From JANOMH01 sp031422295 (GTDB lineage Bacteria > Pseudomonadota > Alphaproteobacteria > Rhodobacterales > Rhodobacteraceae): a stretch of 64,000 nucleotides of DNA. The translations under genes and the position numbers were made by a program. This document shows positions 53,519 to 62,549 of this stretch, one piece after another. Position 1 is the first letter of the stretch. Each line of letters begins with the position of its first letter. The notes under the pieces were generated by a model, which had not been told where the DNA came from, did not search any database, and saw nothing but the letters and a program-made list of their open reading frames with translations. The stretch spans positions 54,662 through 118,661 of the forward strand of contig JANOQM010000101.1 in assembly GCA_031422295.1 (NCBI GenBank), written 5' to 3'.

Positions 53519-54276
53519 TAAACCGCTGGCCGCTTTTCCAGAAACGCGGCCACACCTTCCCTGAAATCCGCCGTTTCGCCGCAGGCCGCCTGCAACCGCG
53601 CCTCGACCGCCAATTGCGCATCCAGCCGGTTTTCCGGCGACAGCCGCAATGCGGTTTTCAAATGCCGATAGGCCGCTGTTGGGCCTTTGGCCAAATGCGC
53701 GGCCCGGGCCAGCCACTGGGCTTCAAATCCATCCGCTGCGACCGCCTCATAGATCATGCCCCAATCGGCGGCCTGCCTTGCTGAAACTTTGTCGGCAAAC
53801 AGCATCGCCCCCATCGCCCGTGCCATGCCAATCTGGCGGGGCAAGACCCATGTTCCGCCCGCATCGGGGATCAGCCCAATCCGGCTGAACGCCTGTACGA
53901 AACTGGCAGATTCGGATGCGATGACCACATCACAGGCCAGCGCCAGATTGGCCCCCGCCCCCGCAGCCGCCCCGTTGACAGCGGCAATCACCGGCACCGG
54001 GCAATCAAAGATTGCACGCAGCATTGGCACATATTCGCGGTTCAACGTGCCCTCAAGGTCGTCAATCGCCGCAGCATCGGCCAGATCCTGCCCCGCACAA
54101 AACGCCCGGCCCGCACCGGTTAGCACCAGCACACGGGCGGTCTGTCCGGCCAGCGCCACAGCCGCCGTAATCTCGGATCGCATTTGGCGGTTCAGGGCAT
54201 TCATCACTTCGGGCCGGTTCAGGCGCAGCACGGCGATATCAGCGCTGACGTCAAATTGTATTGTTTCAAACTGCAT
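53506..54276 (-). CDS. enoyl-CoA hydratase/isomerase family protein (PaaG-like)
   Basis: 256 aa crotonase-fold protein. LNRPEVMNALNRQM, GAGRAFCAGQDLADAA (oxyanion hole), NGAAAGAGANLALACDVVIAS and FSRIGLIPDAGGTWVLPR are family segments. The DAGGTW-LPR region resembles PaaG, the oxepin-CoA-forming isomerase of phenylacetate degradation, but no other paa gene is near. Start ATG 54276 is 7 nt after AAGGAG; 54282 is the alternative. Confidence 0.85.
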   Translation of the reverse strand: MQFETIQFDVSADIAVLRLNRPEVMNALNRQMRSEITAAVALAGQTARVLVLTGAGRAFCAGQDLADAAAIDDLEGTLNREYVPMLRAIFDCPVPVIAAVNGAAAGAGANLALACDVVIASESASFVQAFSRIGLIPDAGGTWVLPRQIGMARAMGAMLFADKVSARQAADWGMIYEAVAADGFEAQWLARAAHLAKGPTAAYRHLKTALRLSPENRLDAQLAVEARLQAACGETADFREGVAAFLEKRPAVYQGR

Positions 54277-54342
54277 CGCCATTCTCCTTGCCGCATTGCC
54301 AAGCCTACCAAGCATATTGGTCAGGCACAGCAAAACCCCGCG

Positions 54343-54783
54343 TTACGGGCGCAGAATGTCGTCCAGGCGGGCCTGTTCGGCCACGGTCAGGGTCGCATCA
54401 TCGGGCGCGCGGCGCCGTTGTGCTGCAATCCCGATCCCCATGGCCAGCAGCAACATGGCGGGGGCGGCCAGCCACAAGATCAGATTGGCCCCGCTGGCAT
54501 CGGGTCTCAGCAGAATAAATTCGCCAAATCGGGCGACGATTGCGGCGACCACTTCGGTGTCCGTATCCCCCGCTAGCAGCCTTTCGCGCACCATCAGGCG
54601 CAGGTCGCGGGCGACAGCGGCGTTGGATTCGTCAATGCTTTCATTGCGGCATACCGGGCAGCGCAGATCGGCACTGATCGCGCGGGCGCGGGCCTCAAGG
54701 ACCGGATCCGCCAGTATTTCATCCGGTTGCACAGCTGCCAGCGGACTGGCCAGCAGACACAGGATCACCGCAATCCACTTCAT
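54343..54783 (-). CDS. ccmH: cytochrome c maturation protein CcmH
   Basis: 146 aa. Reduces apocytochrome c thiols before haem ligation. A signal sequence (IAVILCLLASPLAAV) precedes the periplasmic domain with LRCPVCRNESIDES, the redox CPVC motif, and a single C-terminal membrane segment (LILWLAAPAMLLLAMGIGIAA). It overlaps ccmF by 4 nt (ATGA). CcmI is not fused. Confidence 0.94.
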   Translation of the reverse strand: MKWIAVILCLLASPLAAVQPDEILADPVLEARARAISADLRCPVCRNESIDESNAAVARDLRLMVRERLLAGDTDTEVVAAIVARFGEFILLRPDASGANLILWLAAPAMLLLAMGIGIAAQRRRAPDDATLTVAEQARLDDILRP

Positions 54784-56753
54784 TCCGCTGCTACCGGGGC
54801 CGCCAATGGCCGCGCCGCCCCCGCCGCCACCCGATGCCGCCGATCGGTCAGCGAGATCATCCCGCCAAGCGCCATCAATATGGCCCCACCCCAGATCCAG
54901 TTGGCGAAAGGTTTGATATAGGTCCGCACCGCATAGCCGCCATCGGCCTGTTTATCGCCAATCACCAGATACAGGTCGCGCAGAATGCCATTTTGAATCG
55001 CCGCCTCAGTCGTGGGCATGGCGGCGATCGGGTAATAGCGTTTTTCCGGGAACAGCAGCGCCACTTCGGCCCCATTCCGGTACACCGCCATTTCGGCCAT
55101 GTCGGTCACATAATTTGGTCCGTCAGCGCGGGTAACGCCGCGCAATTCAACCTCATAGGCCCCCACCGGGAAACGTTCGCCGATAGCGGCGACGCGAATA
55201 TCTTCTTGTTGCCAGGCCAGCACGGCAGCCACGCCAAAGATGGTGATCCCCATACCCGCATGGGCCACAGCCTTGCCCCAGTCAGCCCGCGGCAGCCGGG
55301 TTAGCCTGCCCAACCGTCCTAAGGCATCGCCCCGCCCGGTGCGTGACCACAGATCAAACATCGCCCCGAATACGACCCAAGCCCCCAGCATGACGCCAAT
55401 CGGCCCCATCGCGGTTCGCCCGGTTTGCAGCGCAAAGGCCAGTCCGCCCAGGGCCACAGCCAGCAATCCCACCGCCCACAAAGACTTTAGCGACCGTCCC
55501 AACCCGGCCCTTTTCCACGCCAGCATGCCACCCACCGGCATCGCCAACGCCAGCCCGATCATGAACGGCGGAAAGGCCGCGTTGAAAAACGGCGGGCCGA
55601 CAGACAGGGTACGTCCGAACAGCAGTTCGGCCACCAGTGGCCAGATCGTGCCGACAAACACCACGAATGCACTGACCGCGAGCAGGATATTGTTCAGCAC
55701 CAGCGCCGATTCCCGGCTGACCGTGCCAAACGCACCCTTGGCCACCATAACCGGGGCGCGGGCAGCATAAAGCGTCAGCGCGCCACCTACAAAAATCGCC
55801 AGAATGATCAGAATGACCACGCCGCGTTCGGGATCATTGGCAAAGGCATGCACCGAGGTCAACACGCCGGACCGCACGATGAAAGTGCCCAGCAGCGAAA
55901 ATCCGAAGGCCAGAATCGCCAGCAGAATTGTCCAGCTTTTCAACGCCTCGCGCTTTTCCACCACGATCGATGAATGCAGCAAGGCCGCCGCTATCAGCCA
56001 TGGCATGAAGGAGGCGTTTTCGACTGGGTCCCAAAACCAGAACCCGCCCCAGCCCAGTTCGTAATAGGCCCACCACGACCCCAGCGCGATGCCCACCGTC
56101 AGGAACATCCATGCGGCCAAGGTCCACGGGCGCACCCAACGGCCCCAAGCGGCGTCAACCTTGCCTTCGATCAGGGCGGCAACGGCGAATGAAAACGCCA
56201 TGCTGAGGCCGACATAGCCGAGATACAGGAACGGCGGGTGAAACGCCAAACCGGGGTCTTGCAGCAGCGGGTTCAGGTCGCGCCCATCAAACGGTGGCAG
56301 TTCCAGACGCAAAAACGGGTTCGAGGTGAACAGGATAAACGCATAAAACGCCACGCCGATGGACGCCTGCACCGCCAAAACCCGGGCGCGCAATGTGTCG
56401 GGCAGATTGCCGCCAAACCACGCGGCACAGGCCCCGAACAGCGACAGGATCAGCAGCCACAGCAGCATCGACCCTTCGTGATTGCCCCAGACCCCGCTGA
56501 TTTTGTACAACATCGGCTTGGCACTGTGCGAATTCAGATAGACCAGACGCAGAGAAAAGTCTGATGTGACAAAGGCATAGGTCAGGGCCGCAAAAGCAAA
56601 TCCTGTCAGAATGAATTGACTGGTGGCGGCAGGTTCGGCCACGGCCATCCAGCCACGCCAGCCCTTGTGGGCCCCGATCAGCGGCACCAGCATTTGCACA
56701 ATGGCAATGCCAAAGGCCAGAATCAGCGCAAGATGTCCAAGTTCAGTAATCAT
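54780..56753 (-). CDS. ccmF: cytochrome c haem lyase CcmF
   Basis: 657 aa polytopic membrane protein that ligates haem from CcmE to apocytochrome c. The tryptophan-rich WWD domain is visible as VGIALGSWWAYYELGWGGFWFWDPVEN (written as GSWWAYYELGWGGFWFWDP), with about 14 hydrophobic segments and haem-ligating His regions (GNHEGSMLLW, ALLHSS). It is 57 nt downstream of the holin gene and overlaps ccmH. Confidence 0.95.
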   Translation of the reverse strand: MITELGHLALILAFGIAIVQMLVPLIGAHKGWRGWMAVAEPAATSQFILTGFAFAALTYAFVTSDFSLRLVYLNSHSAKPMLYKISGVWGNHEGSMLLWLLILSLFGACAAWFGGNLPDTLRARVLAVQASIGVAFYAFILFTSNPFLRLELPPFDGRDLNPLLQDPGLAFHPPFLYLGYVGLSMAFSFAVAALIEGKVDAAWGRWVRPWTLAAWMFLTVGIALGSWWAYYELGWGGFWFWDPVENASFMPWLIAAALLHSSIVVEKREALKSWTILLAILAFGFSLLGTFIVRSGVLTSVHAFANDPERGVVILIILAIFVGGALTLYAARAPVMVAKGAFGTVSRESALVLNNILLAVSAFVVFVGTIWPLVAELLFGRTLSVGPPFFNAAFPPFMIGLALAMPVGGMLAWKRAGLGRSLKSLWAVGLLAVALGGLAFALQTGRTAMGPIGVMLGAWVVFGAMFDLWSRTGRGDALGRLGRLTRLPRADWGKAVAHAGMGITIFGVAAVLAWQQEDIRVAAIGERFPVGAYEVELRGVTRADGPNYVTDMAEMAVYRNGAEVALLFPEKRYYPIAAMPTTEAAIQNGILRDLYLVIGDKQADGGYAVRTYIKPFANWIWGGAILMALGGMISLTDRRHRVAAGAARPLAAPVAAE

Positions 56754-56810
56754 GTTTTTTATTTAGGGCAAAACCCCGGCCCCGCCAACTGGCACGACCG
56801 GGGCATGGTG

Positions 56811-57329
56811 TCACGTCACCGTGGTCTGCCACGCAGTTAGCGCAGGGTTGCCGGTGGGCGTTTCCGAAGCCAGCGTGAGCGGCGCATCCGCACCGGTGGT
56901 CGCGGCCAGCGGACTGGTTGCTGCGACCGGTGCGGTTTGGGTGGAACTGGCCAAGGCGCCGACAATTTCACGTTGAAAATTCTGCTCAAGACTTTGAAAC
57001 CGTGCGCCAAAGAACAGACTGATCACAGCCCCGATCAGCCACCACAAAGGTTCCGGAATTTGCGCCATCGCCTCCATCCGGGCGGCAAACCAGACCGGAT
57101 CAATCAAGGCCGCGGCAATCAGCGCCACCGTGCCAAGGGCCATGATTGGCCGTGGCAGGCGGTTCAGCGCGTCCATCATCCGGTCAAACCCAGCACGGGG
57201 CCGCCCCTGCAAACCCAGCGTTATGGCCCCATCCGGCCCCTCAAGCCGGGTTTTCAAGACCTTGATCAGGTCCTCGAACCGGCCGGAGTTTCCGGTTATC
57301 AGTCCCAATATACGATTGATCAGCCCCAT
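56811..57329 (-). CDS. GTA-type 3-TM holin family protein
   Basis: 172 aa. Matches the 'holin of 3TMs, for gene-transfer release' family: MGLINRILGLITGN start, RLPRPIMALGTVALIAAALIDP and WWLIGAVISLFFGARFQ membrane segments, and a Thr/Ala-rich tail from about 128. In R. capsulatus a related holin lyses the cell with the endolysin to release GTA particles. It overlaps the endolysin gene by 10 nt. Not proven to be functional here. Confidence 0.82.
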   Translation of the reverse strand: MGLINRILGLITGNSGRFEDLIKVLKTRLEGPDGAITLGLQGRPRAGFDRMMDALNRLPRPIMALGTVALIAAALIDPVWFAARMEAMAQIPEPLWWLIGAVISLFFGARFQSLEQNFQREIVGALASSTQTAPVAATSPLAATTGADAPLTLASETPTGNPALTAWQTTVT

Positions 57330-57931
57330 GATGCAGTCCTTTCACGGTGTTGGGTATCGGTCAGGTGATAGCCCGGCGCGATGAATTCTTCGGCCCGGAC
57401 AATCCAGCCGCCTTTGCCGCCATCCTGTCTGCGGGCAAATTTGCGGCTGGGAATGCGCGCATCGGCCAGATTGTAATAGTAATTCCGTCGGGCAATGCCG
57501 TAAGCATCGGCCAGATGGTCTGGCGCGGCCAAAGCGGCGGCATGAGCCGCAGCTATCGTCTTAGGCCCGATCACCCCATCGACATCAATTTCGATCCGCA
57601 TGTCGCGGATCAGTCGCTGCAACAGTCGCACAGCATTGGCCCCCGCATTGACATACATGTCGAACACGCTGGCCTGAAGTGCCACCGGCAATTCCGCAAC
57701 CCGCGGTGCCCGGTAGAAGTGTTCGATAAAGATATCAATGGCTTGTGCGACAGTCAGCGCGCGCACATCGGCCTCGGTGACCCGCCCGTCGCGGGTCAGG
57801 TCAAGGCCAAGGCGGCGCATCGTGGCCACGGTTACCCCCCGGTTGGTGGCCCCGCCCGGATCGTTCCGGTCATTCACAAAGCCACCCTCGCGGGCGACAA
57901 TGGTGGTGGCAATCTGTTTCACAGTCTGCAT
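57320..57931 (-). CDS. GTA-type endolysin (GH108 muramidase family)
   Basis: 203 aa. The N-terminal VAREGGFVNDRNDPGGATNRGV with Glu15 is the catalytic segment of glycoside hydrolase family 108 (written here as EGGFVNDRNDPGGATN), and a peptidoglycan-binding region (about 110-160, VDGVIGPKTIAAAHA) follows. Homologous to the R. capsulatus GTA lysis endolysin. It lies between ccmE and the holin gene. Substrate is peptidoglycan by family. Confidence 0.87.
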   Translation of the reverse strand: MQTVKQIATTIVAREGGFVNDRNDPGGATNRGVTVATMRRLGLDLTRDGRVTEADVRALTVAQAIDIFIEHFYRAPRVAELPVALQASVFDMYVNAGANAVRLLQRLIRDMRIEIDVDGVIGPKTIAAAHAAALAAPDHLADAYGIARRNYYYNLADARIPSRKFARRQDGGKGGWIVRAEEFIAPGYHLTDTQHRERTASWG

Positions 57932-57974
57932 AGCTTTCCCTCAGTTTTGATGGGAGAAAGGTCTGCGCAACTGG

Positions 57975-58433
57975 TTAATTGGTTGTTGGGGCAGCGTCCG
58001 GATCGACATAGACGCCCTGGGCCTTCAAGGCGTCAATCACCTCGGCGGGCATGTACGACTCGTCATGTTTCGCCAGTATTTCAATGGCTTCAAAGGTGCC
58101 GTTAATGTAGCGGCCCTGTCCGACCATACCTTGTCCTTCGGCAAAGAGATCGGGCAGAATGCCGGTATAGGTGACCGGAACTGACGCGCCGCCATCGGTA
58201 ACAGAAAACCGTATGGTTTCACCCTGCCCACGGATCAGTGTGCCCGCCTGAACCAACCCGCCGATGCGGAATACTTCCGTTGGGCCGGGCGGAACCTCCA
58301 GAACCTGACTGGGTGCGCGGAAAAAGTTGATCCCATCCTGCATGGCATAGCCGATCAGCGCGGTGGAGCCGGCCAACGCCACAAAGGCCAGCGCGATCAC
58401 CTGAATGCGGCGCTGTTTTTTCAGGCTTTTCAT
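57975..58433 (-). CDS. ccmE: haem chaperone CcmE
   Basis: 152 aa. N-terminal membrane anchor (IQVIALAFVALAGSTALIGYA) and an OB-fold periplasmic domain ending with LAKHDESYMP, where His123 binds haem covalently and Tyr127 coordinates it. It overlaps argC by ATGA upstream and precedes the endolysin by 43 nt. CcmABCD are not in the window. Confidence 0.95.
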   Translation of the reverse strand: MKSLKKQRRIQVIALAFVALAGSTALIGYAMQDGINFFRAPSQVLEVPPGPTEVFRIGGLVQAGTLIRGQGETIRFSVTDGGASVPVTYTGILPDLFAEGQGMVGQGRYINGTFEAIEILAKHDESYMPAEVIDALKAQGVYVDPDAAPTTN

Positions 58434-59455
58434 GGGAATACCGGGGGCTGCTGCAGCCCTTGGATTTCCGGCAGTCCCAGCATCAGATTAGCATTTTGCA
58501 GCGCTTGCCCGGACGATCCTTTGTTCAGGTTATCCAAGGCAGACACCACCATGGCCCGCCCGGATACCCGGTCGCCCGTGACCCCTATATGGCAAAAGTT
58601 TGATCCCTGCACATGGCCCATTGCGGGCAGTTGTCCGAATGGCAGGACTACGATGAACGGCTCATCGGTATAGCGCGAAACTAAAGCGTTATGAATGGCT
58701 TGCGCGTCACCTTTCACGTAGCAACTGGCCAGAATGCCTCGGTTTACCGGTACCAGATGCGGGGTGAACATGATCTGAACCGGACGCCCGGCAATTACAG
58801 AGAACTCCTGATCGAACTCGGCCAGATGCCGGTGTTTGCCGCCTTGGGAATAGCCTGCCACATCTTCGGACCGTTCGGTAAACAGCATATTTTCCTTGAG
58901 CGAACGCCCAGCCCCAGACAAACCATTTTTCAGGTCACAAATGATCTCGTCCAGATCAATCAGCCCCGCTGCAATCAGCGGACGCAAGGCAAACTGGACG
59001 GTGGCCGCATTGCAGCCGGTGCCCGCCACCAGCCTGGCCATGGCGATGTCGTCCCGGTAAAACTCGGTCAGGCCGTAAACCGCCTCGGCCTGCAATTCCA
59101 TCGCGACATGCGGCGCACCATACCATTTTTCATATGCGACGGCATCGCGCAGCCGGAAATCTGCGCCCAGGTCGACCACTTTCACCGACCGGGGCAATCC
59201 TTTGACCAGCGCCTGCGACAGCCCATGTGGCAGGGCGCAAAACACCAGATCAACGCCCGCAAAATCAATCGCGTCCATGGTTTTTAGTATTGGCAAATCC
59301 AGATGCCGCAAATGCGGGAATACCTCACCCATTGTCTGCCCCGCCTTGCGGTCCGCCGACAAAGCTACGATCTTCAGCGCGCCATGGGTGGCAATCAGCC
59401 GGACCAGTTCGGCCCCGGTATAGCCTGAGGCCCCCAGTATAGCGACGTTGAACAT
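58430..59455 (-). CDS. argC: N-acetyl-gamma-glutamyl-phosphate reductase
   Basis: 341 aa NADP-dependent reductase of arginine synthesis. ILGASGYTGAELVRLIA is the nucleotide-binding loop, and VAGTGCNAATVQFALR carries the catalytic Cys (GTGC instead of the usual NPGC). The following residues LPFGQLPAMGHVQGSNFCHIG are conserved in the family. It opens the argC-ccmE-lysis-ccmF-ccmH-hydratase run. Confidence 0.92.
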   Translation of the reverse strand: MFNVAILGASGYTGAELVRLIATHGALKIVALSADRKAGQTMGEVFPHLRHLDLPILKTMDAIDFAGVDLVFCALPHGLSQALVKGLPRSVKVVDLGADFRLRDAVAYEKWYGAPHVAMELQAEAVYGLTEFYRDDIAMARLVAGTGCNAATVQFALRPLIAAGLIDLDEIICDLKNGLSGAGRSLKENMLFTERSEDVAGYSQGGKHRHLAEFDQEFSVIAGRPVQIMFTPHLVPVNRGILASCYVKGDAQAIHNALVSRYTDEPFIVVLPFGQLPAMGHVQGSNFCHIGVTGDRVSGRAMVVSALDNLNKGSSGQALQNANLMLGLPEIQGLQQPPVFP

Positions 59456-59513
59456 GGCAAAACTCCTGACCGCACTGGGGATTTAGGCCCAAACTGGCCG
59501 CAGTTCAACCGCG

Positions 59514-60326
59514 TCAGGCCGCGACAAATTCAATTTTGCGGCGCAGGAACTGCGTGGCGCGGTTGGAGACGATTTTCGGATTGCCCGAGGTGAGGAATAG
59601 CGAACGGGTGCCAGTCCCGATCATCCCAGGGCGACGATTCAGATAATCAGCCAGCGATTCGGCTACCAGGTTAGCCTGCGAAAACACTTTCACTTCCGGA
59701 CCCAGCGCATCCTGAAACACCGCCTGCATCAACGGATAATGGGTGCAGCCCAGCACGGCGGCATCGGGCTCCGGCATCTTGCGCTTTAGCGCTTCGACAT
59801 GGGACCGCACCAGCGCCTCGGCCAAAATCATGTCGCCCTCTTCGATGGCATCAACGACGCCGCCGCAGGCCTGCCCTTCGACATCGACCCCGACAGCCCG
59901 AAACGCCAGTTCGCGCTGAAACGCCCGGGATGCGACAGTGGCGGGTGTTGCAAATAATGCCACATGTTTCACCCCCACCTCGCGCGGGGGGGAATTATCG
60001 CCCCATTGCCGTTCGGTCAGCGCTTCGATCAGGGGCACGAACACGCCCAGCACGCGCTTGTCGCGTGGTACCCAGGATTCCTGCATCCGGCGCAATGCCG
60101 CTGCAGAGGCGGTATTGCAGGCCAGAATCACCAGATCGCAGCCCGCATCAAACAAGTGCTGGGTGGCGGCCGTGGTCAGATTGAAAATGTCATCGGCGGT
60201 GCGCACGCCATACGGCGCATGGGCATTATCGCCGAAATAGACCAGCGGCACGTCCGGCAGCCGTTTGGCCACCGCGTCCAGCACGGTCAGCCCACCCAAG
60301 CCGCTATCGAATATCCCGACTGCCAT
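59514..60326 (-). CDS. murI: glutamate racemase
   Basis: 270 aa; supplies D-glutamate for peptidoglycan. VGIFDSGLGGLTVL at the start, LVILACNTASAAALR with the first catalytic Cys and AVLGCTHYPLM with the second are present. The frame opens at 60398, inside the acyltransferase gene; ATG 60326 (MAVGIFDSG) is preferred and overlaps the acyltransferase end by 23 nt. Confidence 0.93.
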   Translation of the reverse strand: MAVGIFDSGLGGLTVLDAVAKRLPDVPLVYFGDNAHAPYGVRTADDIFNLTTAATQHLFDAGCDLVILACNTASAAALRRMQESWVPRDKRVLGVFVPLIEALTERQWGDNSPPREVGVKHVALFATPATVASRAFQRELAFRAVGVDVEGQACGGVVDAIEEGDMILAEALVRSHVEALKRKMPEPDAAVLGCTHYPLMQAVFQDALGPEVKVFSQANLVAESLADYLNRRPGMIGTGTRSLFLTSGNPKIVSNRATQFLRRKIEFVAA

Positions 60327-61212
60327 CGCGCGTCCTATGCTTTGCCTCAAACTCATGTCCCAATCTGCCTGCTTCACAGGGGGTTGGCGACAGCTCATAA
60401 GTGGCTTTGCGCAGGAAATCCATCAGCGCTTTGGGGTCAGAACGATAGCTGGCGATCTTTTCCGGCGCGATAGGTTCGCCCACAACCACCCTTACTTTGG
60501 AATTGATCCGGCTTTTAAACTCGCGGATCAACATACCCAACCGCAGGGTTGAATGCACATGGCTGGCGATCTGAAACAGCCGGGAATTATGGCCTTCGTA
60601 AAACAACGGCACCACCGTCGCCCCGGATTTGGCAATCATTTTGGCGGTAAATGTGCGCCAACTGGGGTCCATAGGCCGGTCAAACGGCTTGGCGGCGGTT
60701 GAAACTGTGCCACCCGGAAACACCCCGATCGCCCCACCGGCCGCCAGATAGCGCAGCGCCTCGGCCCGGGTTTCAAGATTAAGTCTGGCGGCTTCTTTGG
60801 TTTCGTCAAACGAGATCGGCAAAATCACCCGTTCCAGATCGGGCGACCTGCGGAAAACCGAATTGGCCAATACCCGAAAATCGCCGTCACGGCGCGCGGA
60901 CAGGATGCGCCCCATCATCAGCCCGTCCAGAATGCCGTACGGATGGTTTGATACCACGATCAGCGGGCCGGTCGTGGGGATATTGTCAAGCGATCCCCCG
61001 ACCACATCCAGCGTCAGCCCATATCGGTCTGCCAGCACATCCCAGAAATCACGGCCATTTGCCACTTCTTCGGCATAACCCTTGGCCCTGCGGATCAGTT
61101 TGAACCGCCCTGTTGCGTTTTCCAGCACCCGGATGACAGCCCGACCACCCCGGGTGGCCGCACTGCTGGCGTAAGAGATATCACGTGCAATCTGGCGCTG
61201 GCGCATGTCCAT
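60304..61212 (-). CDS. lysophospholipid acyltransferase family protein
   Basis: 302 aa. The acyltransferase motif appears as VVSNHPYGILDGLMMG (His-x5-Asp as in the 'putative hemolysin'/OlsA-like group), with GVFPGGTVS as the substrate-binding block and VVPLFYEGHNSRLFQ next. It probably acylates a lysolipid or ornithine/glutamine lipid at the membrane; the acceptor is unknown. It is followed by murI on the same strand. Confidence 0.85.
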   Translation of the reverse strand: MDMRQRQIARDISYASSAATRGGRAVIRVLENATGRFKLIRRAKGYAEEVANGRDFWDVLADRYGLTLDVVGGSLDNIPTTGPLIVVSNHPYGILDGLMMGRILSARRDGDFRVLANSVFRRSPDLERVILPISFDETKEAARLNLETRAEALRYLAAGGAIGVFPGGTVSTAAKPFDRPMDPSWRTFTAKMIAKSGATVVPLFYEGHNSRLFQIASHVHSTLRLGMLIREFKSRINSKVRVVVGEPIAPEKIASYRSDPKALMDFLRKATYELSPTPCEAGRLGHEFEAKHRTRDGSRDIR

Positions 61213-61375
61213 CCTGATATTTTGGTCTTGTTTGAACTAAGCCCGATTGGATCGTTTAACCAGACCATATGACAAATCTGTAACGAACAGTGTGACAATA
61301 TCGCGGACCGCCCGCTGGCCACACGTTGGTCATGGGCAACAACCGCCATATTACATCAGCGAGGGGCCGGAAAAG

Positions 61376-61399
61376 ACTGACACTGCCCTGCACGTCAGT
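61376..61399. promoter_or_regulatory. dyad upstream of the LysR-family gene
   Basis: ACTGAC (61376-61381) and GTCAGT (61394-61399) are separated by 12 nt, with T-N11-A character expected of LysR autoregulatory sites, 44 nt before the start codon in the 231-bp gap with the divergent acyltransferase gene. Confidence 0.45.
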
Positions 61400-61443
61400 C
61401 ATACTGCGCCCGTGTTACAGATCAAAAAATCAAGGTGCGTGCG

Positions 61444-62352
61444 ATGGATTGGGATAAACTGCGGATATTTCATGCCGTCGCAGATGCGGGCAGTCTGACC
61501 CATGCGGGTGATACGCTGCATTTGTCACAATCCGCAGTCAGCCGCCAGATTCGCAGCCTTGAGGAAACGCTGAACACCACGCTGTTCCACCGCCATGCGC
61601 GCGGACTGATTCTGACCGAACAGGGCGAACTGTTGTTCGAGGCGACGCGCAGCATGAACAAGCGCCTGGAAACCGCCACTGCCCGGATCCGCGACAGCGA
61701 GGAAGAGGTGTTCGGCGAGTTAAAAGTGACCACCACGACCGGCTTTGGCACCCTGTGGCTGGCCCCGCGCCTGCCGAAATTGTTCGAACGCTACCCCGAG
61801 TTGAAAATCGACCTGATGCTGGAAGAACGGGTGCTAGACTTGCCAATGCGCGAGGCCGATGTGGCGATCCGGATGAAGGAGCCATCGCAGGCCGACCTGA
61901 TCCGCAAGCGGCTGATGTCAGTGCGGATGCGGCTGTATGCATCGCAAGACTATGTCGCCCAAAATGGAAAAATGGAAAAAATCGAAGATATCACCCGGCA
62001 CCGGCTGATTTGCCAGAACCCGAATTCGGCGCAAGTGCAGGCAGGTGCGGCAATGGTGCAACATCTGATGGCCCATGACATTCCCAGCATGCTGACGGTG
62101 AACAATTACTACGGCGTCTTGCAGGCAGTGCTAAACAACCTTGGCGTCGGCGTTCTGCCCGATTATGTGACCGAGGATTTCCCGGCTTTGGTCCGTATCC
62201 TGCCCGATTTCGAATCCGGCGAAGTGCCTGTTTTCCTTGCTTATCCCGAAGAATTGCGCCAATCCAAACGGATCGCCGCATTCCGTGATTTTGTCAGCGA
62301 AGAGGTCATCGCGCATCGCCGCCGGATCAGAGATGCAGCCGAGTTTTCGTGA
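61444..62352 (+). CDS. LysR family transcriptional regulator
   Basis: 302 aa. The N-terminal winged HTH (KLRIFHAVADAGSLTHAGDT, HLSQSAVSRQIRSLEETL) is followed by the periplasmic-binding-like effector domain (about 90-295). Effector and targets are unknown; the divergent acyltransferase is a candidate. ATG 61444. A dyad lies in its upstream region and a terminator hairpin after it. Confidence 0.9.
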   Translation: MDWDKLRIFHAVADAGSLTHAGDTLHLSQSAVSRQIRSLEETLNTTLFHRHARGLILTEQGELLFEATRSMNKRLETATARIRDSEEEVFGELKVTTTTGFGTLWLAPRLPKLFERYPELKIDLMLEERVLDLPMREADVAIRMKEPSQADLIRKRLMSVRMRLYASQDYVAQNGKMEKIEDITRHRLICQNPNSAQVQAGAAMVQHLMAHDIPSMLTVNNYYGVLQAVLNNLGVGVLPDYVTEDFPALVRILPDFESGEVPVFLAYPEELRQSKRIAAFRDFVSEEVIAHRRRIRDAAEFS

Positions 62353-62365
62353 TGGGCCTGTAGCC

Positions 62366-62503
62366 ATGCAATACACGCATAGCGGCATTGCTGTTAGCGG
62401 CACCAGTTACCACTTGAACGGTCTGCAACCGCTGCCTATTTCAAAGCTCGAAGGCGATGATGCTGATACGCTCATCATCTTCATACCTCCCTGTTGGACT
62501 TAG
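62366..62503 (+). CDS. possible 45-aa ORF or sRNA region after the LysR gene
   Basis: A 45-codon frame (starting MQYTHSGIAVSGTSYHLNG, ending IFIPPCWT) fills the space between the LysR stop and a Rho-independent terminator, with its stop codon inside the stem. No ribosome-binding site is seen, and the RNA would carry a CCUCC anti-Shine-Dalgarno stretch near its 3' end, so a small RNA is at least as likely. Confidence 0.3.
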   Translation: MQYTHSGIAVSGTSYHLNGLQPLPISKLEGDDADTLIIFIPPCWT

Positions 62504-62530
62504 CCGGGCCGTTGTGCCCGGCTTTTTTTT
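62502..62530 (+). terminator. Rho-independent terminator
   Basis: AGCCGGGC-CGTTGT-GCCCGGCT followed by an eight-T run: an 8-bp GC stem with 6-nt loop. Terminates plus-strand transcription from the LysR gene or a small RNA. Confidence 0.9.
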
Positions 62531-62549
62531 GGCCAACTGACTGACCCGA

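Noticed and set aside
53756..54916. 386-aa plus-strand frame over the hydratase and ccmH
   Set aside because: Antisense to well-supported genes; its Ser/Ala/Arg composition is that of a reverse-frame shadow in GC-rich DNA.
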